A DNA stretch of 32,418 nt, from positions 1-32,418 of the forward strand of contig CAAFPY010000027.1 of NCBI GenBank assembly GCA_900764955.1, in the 5' to 3' direction. The translations under genes were made by a program, and so were the position numbers. Shown here piece after piece: positions 1-7,170 of the stretch (positions are counted from its first letter, which is position 1; each line of letters opens with the position of its first letter). Below the pieces are notes generated by a model, which was not told the origin of the DNA, searched no databases, and was given only the letters and a program-made list of their open reading frames with translations. The DNA is from an uncultured Collinsella sp. (GTDB lineage: Bacteria; Actinomycetota; Coriobacteriia; Coriobacteriales; Coriobacteriaceae).

Positions 1-194
1 CCACCGAACTTGTCGGCGAAGCGCTGGACGCGTCCACCGGTGTCGACGAACTTCTGCTGGCCGGTGTAGAACGGGTGGCACTCGTTGCAAAGCTCGACCT
101 TCATCTCGGACACGGTAGCGTGCGTCTTGAAGGTGTTGCCGCAGGAGCACGTCACCGTGCACTCGACATACTGGGGATGGATACCCTGCTTCAT
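1..194 (-). CDS. rpmE: 50S ribosomal protein L31 (3' end outside window)
   Basis: Ribosomal protein L31 sits on the large subunit and bridges to the 30S head. The visible 64 residues begin [12 protein letters not shown] and contain the L31 signature HPFYTGQQ followed by TGGRVQRF. Cysteines at residues 16, 18, 36 and 39 form the zinc site, so this is the zinc-containing (C+) form rather than the zinc-independent paralogue. The ATG at 194 is preceded by an AAGGAG ribosome-binding site about seven bases upstream. The gene runs leftwards and its stop codon lies beyond base 1, with only the last few residues missing. A leader of about 80 bases with a hairpin and a plausible promoter lies upstream. 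Confidence 0.96.
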   Translation of the reverse strand, partial: MKQGIHPQYVECTVTCSCGNTFKTHATVSEMKVELCNECHPFYTGQQKFVDTGGRVQRFADKFG

Positions 195-244
195 GGTAGG
201 ACTCCTTATTGGTCAGGCGCTGGTTACCGATCAGCGCATAAGGC

Positions 245-265
245 GTCTTGGTTTCCGACCAAGAC
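245..265 (-). promoter_or_regulatory. Hairpin in the rpmE leader
   Basis: A perfect 8-bp inverted repeat (245-252 with 258-265, five-base loop) lies between the candidate rpmE promoter and the start codon, so it would fold in the 5' untranslated mRNA. Ribosomal protein leaders often carry autoregulatory structures, but I recognise no known L31 leader motif here. Confidence 0.4.
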
Positions 266-278
266 AACAAACTCGGCT

Positions 279-307
279 ATGGTACCACGGCGCCGCGCGT
301 CCCACAA
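279..307 (-). promoter_or_regulatory. Candidate sigma-70 type promoter for rpmE
   Basis: Reading leftwards there is a -35-like TTGTGG (307-302), a 17-base spacer and a -10-like TACCAT (284-279). Transcription would start near 272 and leave a leader of roughly 78 bases before rpmE. The match to consensus is moderate. Confidence 0.4.
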
Positions 308-380
308 AAGGTTCACGGTCTTTTCGGAACGACACGAATCTGACCCATCGAAACACATCTCCGCCGTTCCTTCAACTGGG

Positions 381-420
381 AAAATGCCGTCCCCGGGGCC
401 TGAGAAGGGCCCCGGGGACG
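381..420 (-). terminator. GC-rich hairpin, probable terminator at the island's left edge
   Basis: A perfect 13-bp inverted repeat (388-400 with 408-420, seven-base loop) is followed on the minus strand by GCATTTT. It could act as a second stop for leftward transcription leaving the island, protecting the rpmE promoter. The U-run is short, so it is weaker as a terminator than the one at 511-546. Its right arm abuts the 68-bp direct repeat. Confidence 0.5.
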
Positions 421-486
421 TTCGACTGACTGCGGGAACGGCCTTTCCGCTCAATGTGTTCGGCTGAGATCGGAAATCAACCAAAC
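419..486 (+). repeat. Left copy of the 68-bp direct repeat
   Basis: It matches 8048-8115 at 65 of 68 positions in the same orientation; mismatches are at 425, 445 and 483. The copy lies in the gap between rpmE and the first island gene and starts within the right arm of the hairpin ending at 420. No coding function is apparent. Confidence 0.9.
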
Positions 487-510
487 TGAACTAGGTTCAG
501 TTGACATGGT

Positions 511-546
511 TAAAAACGAGGGGCGACGCTTTTGCGTCACCCCTCG
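511..546 (-). terminator. Intrinsic terminator of the island operon
   Basis: Arms 517-529 and 534-546 form a 13-bp stem with a four-base loop. The only irregular position is a G-U pair in the minus-strand RNA and a mismatch in the plus-strand RNA, so the structure suits leftward transcription. It is followed on the minus strand by TTTTTA. It lies 15 bases after the stop of the Tyr-rich peptide gene and ends the operon. Confidence 0.88.
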
Positions 547-561
547 TCCCGGCCGGTTGCT

Positions 562-906
562 TTAGTTGTACACACGGTAGTTACACTTGAACTGGGTTAT
601 GTGTCCATAGCTGGAGCGGTACCAACCCGACGTATAGCTGATTGCCTCTGCGCCTAGATAGTCGTAGCCCTTGTTGTAGCGAAGCTGACGGTAGGTCGTG
701 TCGTACTCTGCTACGTAAAACGTGTCTCCAGAGAAGGCTTTGTACCGGTCCTTAACCGTCGAAGCCATGTACGCGGGTTCGACATCGCCTTTCTCCCCGT
801 TGAGCGCATAGACGGGTGCCGCGATTCCGCATAAAGCCGTTGCCACGAGGATGGCGTAGACAGCCATGCGCGACGCATTGGACTTCAGCTGTTCAAATAG
901 TTTCAT
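562..906 (-). CDS. Small secreted Tyr-rich peptide (peptide A), candidate bacteriocin-like precursor
   Basis: This 114-residue protein of unrecognised family has a Sec signal peptide: a positive N-terminus, a hydrophobic stretch at residues 15-30 and an AxA-type site ending PVYA at residue 34. The predicted mature form is about 80 residues, rich in Tyr and aromatic residues, with one Cys near the C-terminus and ending NYRVYN. Its ATG overlaps the end of the upstream transporter: the TGA of that gene is at 908-910, and the GGGAGG ribosome-binding site lies inside the upstream reading frame. Translation is therefore probably coupled. An intrinsic terminator follows. The setting (secreted small protein plus dedicated ABC permease/ATPase) resembles lactococcin 972-type loci in layout, but I see no clear sequence match to that family. 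Confidence 0.8.
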   Translation of the reverse strand: MKLFEQLKSNASRMAVYAILVATALCGIAAPVYALNGEKGDVEPAYMASTVKDRYKAFSGDTFYVAEYDTTYRQLRYNKGYDYLGAEAISYTSGWYRSSYGHITQFKCNYRVYN

Positions 907-907
907 G

Positions 908-2722
908 TCATTCGCCTCCCTCGTATGTATCGAGGTATTCCTGCTTGAGCGTCTGCGAGGACGACTCGATCTTTTCCACGAGCGTGCCGGCCTCGATGAA
1001 GTAGAACGAGTCGGTGAGGTCTGCCAGGTCGTCGAGCAGATGGCTTGAAATGAGCACGCTTCGTCCCCGCGCCACCTCGCTGCGCATCGCGTCGCAGGAG
1101 GTTTTCCGCTTTCCCGGATCGAGGCCGTTCAGCGGTTCATCGAGGATAAGGTACGGGCAATCGGTCGATATCGCCATGGCAAGCTTTACCTGCTGCTTCA
1201 TTCCTGTCGAGAGTTTACGGGTCGGCTTGTCGAGATATGAGGAGATTCCGAGGGAGCTGCAGAGCGAGTCGATGTCGGTGGCCGATTTCCACGCCTCCCT
1301 AACGAAAGCAAGGTGCTCGAGGGCCGATAGCGTGGGATAGAGATCCGCGCCGCCCGAAGAGCTCAGGTAGACGAGTTCTGCAAATTCGGCTGATCGACGT
1401 TGGCTGATTCCGTCTGCCACCAGGCTTCCCGAGTGGATACGGGGGGGAAATTGGCCCGACAGCGCTTCAAGAAAGGTGGTTTTCCCCGAGCCGTTGGGAG
1501 CAACGAGGCCCGCCGCCGTTCCCGGGCTCAAGAAAAGCGACCCGATTGAAAGTATCGTCGTGCTTCCGTATCCCACGCTCACGTCCAGAAGCTCGAGCCC
1601 ATGGCGCTTTTTCGCGGGTCCAGACTGTTTGGGCGAACGTGTCGCAACGGCGCCGACCGCAAAAAAGACCGCGACGTATATCAGGGCCACGGCAAGCATC
1701 GATGCACCGCTTGAACCGGAGCCAATGAATTCTGTCGGGAAGCATCCTACGTAACCCGTTGCCTCGATAGGCGAGAACACGGCCAGCGGCAGGAGATTGA
1801 GCGCGGCGTTATGCCCCAGCGCCGAATCGGACAGCAACGGGAATGCCGGGGCCGCGACAAGCAGCGCGGAGGTAAGGGGGCCCGCGAGGACGCGCCTCGT
1901 TGCGGTCGATAGGACGGCGGAGCAAACGGATATCAAGGTTCCGCCCGCAAGCAGCGCGAGAAGCAGGGCTGTGAAGACGTTTCCCGCGGTCGTGGTGGCA
2001 AGCGCGCCGTCATGGAAGAAGGCGATCGGGTACCCAATTTGCCCGAAGCCGTTTAGGACCAAGGCGTAAATGCCCCCGGGTGCGAGGCCGGCGAGGAGCA
2101 TCGCGGTCCCCGCGACGATTATCGAAAACACGATCTGAATAAGGCGCCGGAATTTGGGCACGGGCGCCTTTGCCGCCAGGGTCCCGGGCCTTGTGGCGCC
2201 GAGCACGAGTATCGACGAGAGAAGGAAGGGGATGAAGGGAAGGAAAGACGGCGCCGTGGCAATGGCGTAAGGCAGGAAGGAAAGGAATGGCAGGTCGTTT
2301 GCGGAGGCCGGGATATCCGTGATGCCGGAGCTGCTCAGGGCACGGCAATATGCGAGCGCTGCGTCATTGGTCTCTCGGTCTCCCACGATGGACCCGGATT
2401 GGAAGCCTTCGCCCATGAGCGCGTAGTAGCTCTCGGCAGAATCGAGAAAGGCGGCGTCGGTTTGAGCGGCAAGGGCGGCGTTCGCGTATCTTGCAAGCTC
2501 CGCGTCATTTTGCTGCTCTGGAGATAGGTCTGTGCCGCTGGCCTGGGGCGCGCGCGTATTGAATGCGTCGACAAAGCCCTGCATGCCCTGTTTCATAAAG
2601 AAGGGCCCGTAGATGGGTGAATTGAACGCAATGGGGACGGAAAAGGCTGCAGCGAGAACGAGCGTACAAATCCATACGGCCTTGTCTCTTAGGATTAGTT
2701 TGAGAAGAAGTCGACAGTACAT
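908..2722 (-). CDS. ABC transporter, permease-ATPase fusion
   Basis: This 604-residue half-transporter probably works as a homodimer in the membrane to export or clear a peptide. Residues 1-365 are an ABC-2-like permease: TM1 at about 15-33, an extracytoplasmic segment at about 35-150, then five further membrane segments (about 155-175, 195-222, 246-270, 280-297 and 340-360). The motif NGFGQIGYPI starts at residue 224. Residues 375-604 are the ATPase, with Walker A APNGSGKTT at 408-416, signature LSTGM at 504-508, Walker B LILDEP at 525-530 and the switch His at 561. The ATPase resembles the BcrA/lantibiotic-immunity type, with LYPTLSALEHL after a Q-loop lacking the usual Gln. The permease part is homologous to both halves of the neighbouring double permease. 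The ribosome-binding site before the ATG at 2722 is weak. Confidence 0.88.
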   Translation of the reverse strand: MYCRLLLKLILRDKAVWICTLVLAAAFSVPIAFNSPIYGPFFMKQGMQGFVDAFNTRAPQASGTDLSPEQQNDAELARYANAALAAQTDAAFLDSAESYYALMGEGFQSGSIVGDRETNDAALAYCRALSSSGITDIPASANDLPFLSFLPYAIATAPSFLPFIPFLLSSILVLGATRPGTLAAKAPVPKFRRLIQIVFSIIVAGTAMLLAGLAPGGIYALVLNGFGQIGYPIAFFHDGALATTTAGNVFTALLLALLAGGTLISVCSAVLSTATRRVLAGPLTSALLVAAPAFPLLSDSALGHNAALNLLPLAVFSPIEATGYVGCFPTEFIGSGSSGASMLAVALIYVAVFFAVGAVATRSPKQSGPAKKRHGLELLDVSVGYGSTTILSIGSLFLSPGTAAGLVAPNGSGKTTFLEALSGQFPPRIHSGSLVADGISQRRSAEFAELVYLSSSGGADLYPTLSALEHLAFVREAWKSATDIDSLCSSLGISSYLDKPTRKLSTGMKQQVKLAMAISTDCPYLILDEPLNGLDPGKRKTSCDAMRSEVARGRSVLISSHLLDDLADLTDSFYFIEAGTLVEKIESSSQTLKQEYLDTYEGGE

Positions 2723-2875
2723 TTAGAAGCACCTACGTTCCTCAAAGAATTGTTAGATTAAAAGTAACAGACCGGATGAAGATACGTGCGACGGGGGCGA
2801 GGCGAATGGCTGAGCGGTATCGATATGCAGGTTCAACGGTATCACATTGGCCACATAGATTTTTAACTTGCATTT

Positions 2876-3616
2876 CTACCCGCCCTTTTCGTAGAGTCGC
2901 CGATACGTGCTTAGCGCACCCTCGGCGCGTCCGGCAGGCTTTGCGAAATGGGATCCAGGAGACTTCGGCGCAGCATCATCTTGCGGAATGCTTCTAATGA
3001 GCCTCCCATCCTTCAAAAACAGAATCTCATCGCACAGCCTATCGACCGAATCCAAGATGTGGGATGACATGATGATGCACGTACCAGAATCGGCCAGCTT
3101 CCTGAGAATCTCGGAATGCAAGTCCACCCTGCTGGGGTCGAGCGCGTTCATGGGCTCATCTAATAGAAGGTACCGCGCGCCCGTCGCATACGCAATCGCC
3201 AGGGTAAGCTGCTGCTTCATGCCCTGGCTCAGAGTGCGGATCCTCATCTTCGCGAACTCGCCTATCTGCGTTTGTTCCACTATCTCTTCGATATCGCGAG
3301 CATGCGGCCACATATCGCAAACCATCTTGAGGTGATCTTCCGCACGCAATCCGGGATACAGCAGCGTCCCCTCACCAGGTGCATAGAAGATCATAGAACG
3401 GACCTCTCTCGCACCCGTACCCTGCACCTCATCCAGAACGATGCTCCCGTCCACGCGAGGACCCGGCAAACCTGCCATCGCACGCAGCAACGTCGTCTTT
3501 CCATGCCCGTTCGGAGCGACGAGACCGTAGACCGTACCCGGGGCAAACTCAGCGTTCACCGAATCTACGAGCACCTTCTTTCCATAAGAGATCGTTAGCG
3601 TTTGAAGGTCAATCAT
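2876..3616 (-). CDS. ABC transporter ATP-binding protein, BcrA-like
   Basis: This is a stand-alone nucleotide-binding subunit of about 246 residues. Numbered from the first in-frame ATG (3625), Walker A APNGHGKTT is at 37-45, signature LSQGM at 132-136, Walker B LLLDEP at about 153-158 and the switch His at 189. As in the neighbouring fused ATPase, the Q-loop region reads FYAPGEGTLLYP, with no Gln at the usual place. Two starts are possible. ATG 3625 overlaps the upstream stop (ATGA) but sits directly on its GAAAGGGG sequence; ATG 3616 has proper spacing (nine bases) and gives the typical ABC start MIDLQTL, so I prefer it. It most likely powers the double permease encoded just upstream. It is followed by 153 bases without a gene. 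Confidence 0.9.
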   Translation of the reverse strand: MIDLQTLTISYGKKVLVDSVNAEFAPGTVYGLVAPNGHGKTTLLRAMAGLPGPRVDGSIVLDEVQGTGAREVRSMIFYAPGEGTLLYPGLRAEDHLKMVCDMWPHARDIEEIVEQTQIGEFAKMRIRTLSQGMKQQLTLAIAYATGARYLLLDEPMNALDPSRVDLHSEILRKLADSGTCIIMSSHILDSVDRLCDEILFLKDGRLIRSIPQDDAAPKSPGSHFAKPAGRAEGALSTYRRLYEKGG

Positions 3617-3621
3617 CGAGA

Positions 3622-5844
3622 TCATCCCCTTTCGATCTTTGGAACACTCAGGCGCACCATCAACGGAGATACGGCGCCCAAGACCACCAGCAGAGCGCCC
3701 GATGCGCCGACGACCTCTCCAAAAGGCATCGCGTTCGTCCCTCGCCCAAGGAACCCAATCGTCCCCACCTGGGAAGCGGGATCAAACGAGGCGAATGGAG
3801 CCAGCAGCGCGACGCCCATGCCCACGCTTTCAACATGAGCGCTCAACGAACCCAACACCAAGAGAACCGCGCAAACCATTCCGGTGACAACGGGGTTGCG
3901 GCTAATCGCTGCTGTCAACGCAGCGACGACGGAAATCACGCCGTATGCCATGACCAGCAACGGAATACTGCACAACACCGCCTCCCCCACCATGGACGTT
4001 GTCGAAGCTCCCGCCCGAATGAGAGCGACGGGATACTCCGATCCACCCGCACCGTTCTTAATCACGGACACAACGACAGCGGGAACCATCGACACCAAAA
4101 GCAGCACCAAGCCAAGCAGGAGAGCCAGCGCAACAGCCGTCAGAAAACGCACATGCGCTGTTGCGGGGATCTGGAGAACCAGAAGGGAACGACACTGCAG
4201 GTGGGCGCACGCGAGCGATGTGACAACCACGGGCAACAGCAAAAATAAGGAGGGAAGCGCTGCCTGGAGATACGAAAGGAGGATTAATGGGGGCATCTTC
4301 GTACTTAACTCGTAAACCTTGGGGTCCGGCAAACTCGCGATCGACTCAAGCAGAAGGGCGCGCGCCTCCGCACGAGAAGGAGTCTCCGGCTCGATTCCGA
4401 TCGATTGCAGGAGAGTCGCATCTGCCGCGCCCAGCTCACCTCGAGCGCGCTCGTACGTCGCAAGGCTTCGAAACCCCTCCGCAGGCATAGGCGCGTACAC
4501 GAAACCCGAAAGAGCATCCCGCATGTCTTCCAGGGCCGCTTTGCCCTCGACGTCCATATTCGCAGCGTTCTGCTCTAGATACCGATCTATTGAACGGAGC
4601 TCCCCATCCCTATACCGAACAGCGGAAACGTTATCAGCGTCAGGAAACATCTCGACCAGAGCCGGGGCCAGCATCGTCGTCGACATTGCAATCGCGCATA
4701 CGGCGAGGGTAGGAGAACGCAGGAACAGTTTCCCCATCGTTCTTACGTATGCAACGGCGGAGGCACAAGCGCTCGAACGAGTTGCCGTTCTCGATGCAGT
4801 GAAGGAACCTCTCTCAAGACAAATCGGGGATATCGGGCACGCGCAGCCGCTCTTTCCAGCAACGCAAAGCAGGCTAATTGCCAGCACCTCGATCCCGATT
4901 GCGCATACGAGGGCAATCGCGCCACGCTCGAAGCAAAGTCCAGGCAGATTCACTATCTGCGTTGTCGGGTACGGGCTATAGGCGCCGACGGTCAACTCAG
5001 TGTTCGCATACGTAAGGGGATTCAACAGGGCGAACTCACGTAAAGCGATGGATCTTCCGTAATACCCGGGAACCATCGTCACCCCCATCAGGGCACATAC
5101 GAACACGATTCCAAGCGTAGGGTTATTGGCAATCTTCACGGCAAGGTGAACGACAAGCGAGATGAACGCTGCCACCAAGAATTGCAAGATGGCCGTCTGC
5201 GCGAACACCAGCCAAGCCGGTTTGATAACCGGAGTCGCATATTGAATGTAGCCTATCGGATAGAACGGCGAGCCCGGGCCATTCTTCACAAGCGCGGCGA
5301 TTATCCCTGGAAGATTGATGGCGAGGACGGCAAGCATTGCAAAAACACTCGCCCATACGCTCGATGCAACAAGTCTACCCAGCTCGCCCATCGGTGCCTG
5401 GATGATGAGCTTTTCACGTTTGTTAAGACGCGCGGCAAGGAACGAGACGGCAACGGCCGTTGCGACCCATAGCAAGTACTCCTTCGATCCGTCATAATAG
5501 GTGTACTCTCCATCCGATATCTGCAGAAACGGAAGTAGGGGAGAGAGCGGTGCCAAGATAAGACGTCCCGCGGCAAGAGGGTACAGAAGCGCGGGCATGC
5601 TTGATGAAGAGGTATAGACACCGTCCTCCCCCGCATTCACAAGCGCATCCGCATAGGATGCTGACAATTCCTGCTCAACACGGGTTATTCCCGACTCGAG
5701 GTATTCGACCCGTCCGTCGATGCCAGCCGCGCTCCTGAAGACGGGCAGAGCACAAAGAACCATCAACGCAACAACGACAACACAGAGCGACCTGGAGGAG
5801 AGAAGCGACCTAAAGATCGCCTTCGAGATTTTGAGCATATTCAT
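3622..5844 (-). CDS. Double ABC-2-type permease (two tandem homologous halves)
   Basis: This 740-residue integral membrane protein contains two permease modules. Half 1 spans about residues 1-335 and half 2 about 365-735. Each has one N-terminal membrane segment, an extracytoplasmic insert (about 40-120 and 395-515) and a block of about five membrane segments. The halves share NGPGSPFYPI (188-197) and NGAGGSEYPV (597-606), then xNPxxG motifs at about 241 and 650. The same module occurs in the permease-ATPase fusion. One polypeptide could supply both membrane halves of a transporter with two copies of the ATPase at 2876-3616. The start is set at ATG 5844, with AAGG six bases upstream. An ATG at 5910 directly follows the upstream stop, but it would translate through the hairpin at 5875-5903. 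The substrate is presumably the neighbouring peptide; this is inferred from position only. Confidence 0.87.
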   Translation of the reverse strand: MNMLKISKAIFRSLLSSRSLCVVVVALMVLCALPVFRSAAGIDGRVEYLESGITRVEQELSASYADALVNAGEDGVYTSSSSMPALLYPLAAGRLILAPLSPLLPFLQISDGEYTYYDGSKEYLLWVATAVAVSFLAARLNKREKLIIQAPMGELGRLVASSVWASVFAMLAVLAINLPGIIAALVKNGPGSPFYPIGYIQYATPVIKPAWLVFAQTAILQFLVAAFISLVVHLAVKIANNPTLGIVFVCALMGVTMVPGYYGRSIALREFALLNPLTYANTELTVGAYSPYPTTQIVNLPGLCFERGAIALVCAIGIEVLAISLLCVAGKSGCACPISPICLERGSFTASRTATRSSACASAVAYVRTMGKLFLRSPTLAVCAIAMSTTMLAPALVEMFPDADNVSAVRYRDGELRSIDRYLEQNAANMDVEGKAALEDMRDALSGFVYAPMPAEGFRSLATYERARGELGAADATLLQSIGIEPETPSRAEARALLLESIASLPDPKVYELSTKMPPLILLSYLQAALPSLFLLLPVVVTSLACAHLQCRSLLVLQIPATAHVRFLTAVALALLLGLVLLLVSMVPAVVVSVIKNGAGGSEYPVALIRAGASTTSMVGEAVLCSIPLLVMAYGVISVVAALTAAISRNPVVTGMVCAVLLVLGSLSAHVESVGMGVALLAPFASFDPASQVGTIGFLGRGTNAMPFGEVVGASGALLVVLGAVSPLMVRLSVPKIERG

Positions 5845-5874
5845 CGCCAACCTTAACCTCATCCAGTCGGAACA

Positions 5875-5903
5875 GAGGGGCCGAACAAAATGCTCGGCCC
5901 CTC
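5875..5903 (-). promoter_or_regulatory. Intercistronic hairpin between peptide B and the permease gene
   Basis: A perfect 10-bp GC-rich stem (875-884 with 894-903 in the 5000 series, nine-base loop) begins eight bases after the stop of peptide B. No U-run follows on the minus strand, so a full terminator is unlikely. Such stem-loops after bacteriocin structural genes often act as partial terminators or RNA-stabilising ends, giving more peptide than transporter. Confidence 0.6.
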
Positions 5904-5910
5904 CTCGCAT

Positions 5911-6276
5911 CTAGTAGGTGCTATAGACAAATTGCCATTTATCAGTTGTGCCAAGAACACCACAGGAGCACATTGCAGCGAGGCGGGATTCCCTATGATG
6001 CGCGGATCGGCGATAGCCATTTCGGTAGGAGATCGTCTTGTAAGAGATGTTGAACATCGAGATGCTGTGCCCGCTTACGCCGCGAGGACAGCTGTAGCTC
6101 CAGTAGGTATCGACGACGTCGTCCGTATACCCGAGGGGCTCAACGAGGGCACACTGGCTGCTCTCCTGGGAAGGAGGCATCGGGGTATCCGCAAAAGCGG
6201 GGGCTCCCGGCAGCAACAGACAAAGAGCGAGGCCGAGGAAAACCAAGAGCTTACACGACTTAACAGTACTGAACAT
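5911..6276 (-). CDS. Small secreted four-cysteine peptide (peptide B), candidate bacteriocin-like precursor
   Basis: This is a 121-residue protein of unrecognised family and the first gene of the island operon. It has a clear Sec signal peptide (MFSTVKSCK, hydrophobic core to about residue 22, site AFA before D30). The mature part is about 92 residues with four Cys (42, 63, 103, 105), several Tyr and a C-terminus KWQFVYSTY. The Cys pattern would allow two disulfides outside the cell. The ATG at 6276 has a GGAGAGG ribosome-binding site; a TTG 12 bases upstream overlaps that site and is less likely. A strong hairpin and then the double permease follow. It shares a signal peptide and an aromatic-rich mature part with peptide A, but little alignable sequence. 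Function as a bacteriocin, toxin or signal is inferred from context. Confidence 0.8.
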   Translation of the reverse strand: MFSTVKSCKLLVFLGLALCLLLPGAPAFADTPMPPSQESSQCALVEPLGYTDDVVDTYWSYSCPRGVSGHSISMFNISYKTISYRNGYRRSAHHRESRLAAMCSCGVLGTTDKWQFVYSTY

Positions 6277-6324
6277 AATCCTCTCCAATCTAGAGGGGTT
6301 TCGGTTGCAGCATGCTGTGATTAC

Positions 6325-6353
6325 TTGCAGGCAAAGTCAATTTAACATAAACT
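6325..6353 (+). promoter_or_regulatory. Promoter for the DUF2975-like/Xre gene pair
   Basis: A -35-like TTGCAG (6325-6330), a 17-base spacer and a -10-like TAAACT (6348-6353) lie in an AT-rich stretch unlike its GC-rich surroundings. The start point would be near 6360, about 37 bases before the ATG at 6397. The leftward operon starts from the same 120-base gap, but I found no equally good promoter for it. Confidence 0.55.
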
Positions 6354-6359
6354 GTTAAA
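6341..6359. promoter_or_regulatory. Candidate operator dyad over the -10 element
   Basis: TTTAACA and TGTTAAA form a perfect 7-bp inverted repeat with a five-base spacer. It covers the -10 of the rightward promoter and lies in the divergent gap. The position suits binding by a dimeric repressor that controls one or both transcripts. The Xre-type protein encoded at 6919-7170 is the obvious candidate, by inference. Confidence 0.5.
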
Positions 6360-6396
6360 AAGTAACCTGAGTTTTTTAAATTCTTCGGAGGTTATT

Positions 6397-6909
6397 ATGA
6401 GTTCCGACAATCGCACTCCCCGGCTTCATTCCTTCCGCATCGCATGTGCGATAGCCTCTGCGACCCTTTGCGCCACCGCCATCGCACAAGTGGCGTTCTC
6501 CTTAAAGCCAGCAATCGAAGTGCTCGACAACCCTGTAATTGCAGACTCCCCCGCGTATCCAGCCCTTGCGATCTCGACATTGGTCCCTGCCGTCATCGGT
6601 ATCGCTACGACCATCCTCAGCGCCGTTCTCGTGTGGACGATCAAGAGCGGAGACCCCTTCAAGAAAGGGTCTGCGACATGCTTGAAGGTGCTCGGCATTC
6701 TCTTCGTTGTTCAAGCTGCCACCAGCCTCTACGCCGGCTCACTCAAAACCTCCGTTTCGATGTTTGGCGGCGAGGGGGCCGTCGGCGCCCAAGAGATCGC
6801 TTCATCATTCGATTGGACCTCTCTGGTTCTCGGCATCGTCCTGTTCATGCTTTCCCAGCTCTTCTTGTACGCCCGAGAGCTGTACCTCGACTCCGACGAG
6901 ATTGCGTAA
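6397..6909 (+). CDS. DUF2975-like four-helix membrane protein
   Basis: This 170-residue integral membrane protein has four predicted membrane segments at about 13-32, 56-79, 94-113 and 139-158. Size, topology and the immediately following YozG-type regulator match the DUF2975 family, whose function is not established. GGAGG lies before the ATG. The stop at 6907-6909 is followed after nine bases by the regulator gene, so the two form an operon. In this setting a role in self-protection against, or sensing of, the neighbouring peptides is possible but not shown by the sequence. The DUF2975 assignment rests on pattern and context, not on a profile search. Confidence 0.75.
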   Translation: MSSDNRTPRLHSFRIACAIASATLCATAIAQVAFSLKPAIEVLDNPVIADSPAYPALAISTLVPAVIGIATTILSAVLVWTIKSGDPFKKGSATCLKVLGILFVVQAATSLYAGSLKTSVSMFGGEGAVGAQEIASSFDWTSLVLGIVLFMLSQLFLYARELYLDSDEIA

Positions 6910-6918
6910 GGAAACGCC

Positions 6919-7170
6919 ATGCCCGTAATTGTTCGCCTCGACAAGATCATGGCCGAGCGAAAGATTTCCTCGAACGAACTTGCCGAAAGGATTGGAACCA
7001 CGCCCGTGAACCTGTCCCGTATTAAAAAAGGGCATATTCGCGGCATTCGCTTCAACACACTCGAGCAGCTATGCCTCGCCCTTCGTTGCCAACCCGGAGA
7101 CCTTCTCGAAGTCATGAGCGAAGAGGATGCCCGAAAGGAGTTCGGACTCGATTGGTCCGCCGAGGATTAG
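6919..7170 (+). CDS. Xre/YozG-type helix-turn-helix regulator
   Basis: This 83-residue DNA-binding protein has its helix-turn-helix at about residues 17-38 (SSNELAERIGTTPVNLSRIK), followed by IRFNTLEQLCLALRCQPGDLLE, the typical end of small Cro/C1 regulators of the YozG type. Such proteins are commonly encoded directly after DUF2975 genes, as here (nine-base gap, AAGGAAA ribosome-binding site). It may bind the dyad at 6341-6359. The residues after PGDLLE (about 62-83) extend beyond the usual end of the family. The TAG stop is followed, in the same reading frame and with no gap, by the remains of a recombinase, so the C-terminus may have been shaped by a rearrangement. Confidence 0.88.
   Translation: MPVIVRLDKIMAERKISSNELAERIGTTPVNLSRIKKGHIRGIRFNTLEQLCLALRCQPGDLLEVMSEEDARKEFGLDWSAED

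Noticed and set aside
224..484. Minus-strand frame sharing VDFRSQPNTLSG with a frame at 7994-8239
   Set aside because: The shared peptide is just the translation of the 68-bp direct repeat; outside it the frames are unrelated.
562..906. Firm assignment of the peptides to the lactococcin 972 family
   Set aside because: Layout is similar, but the characteristic family sequence is not convincingly present in either peptide.
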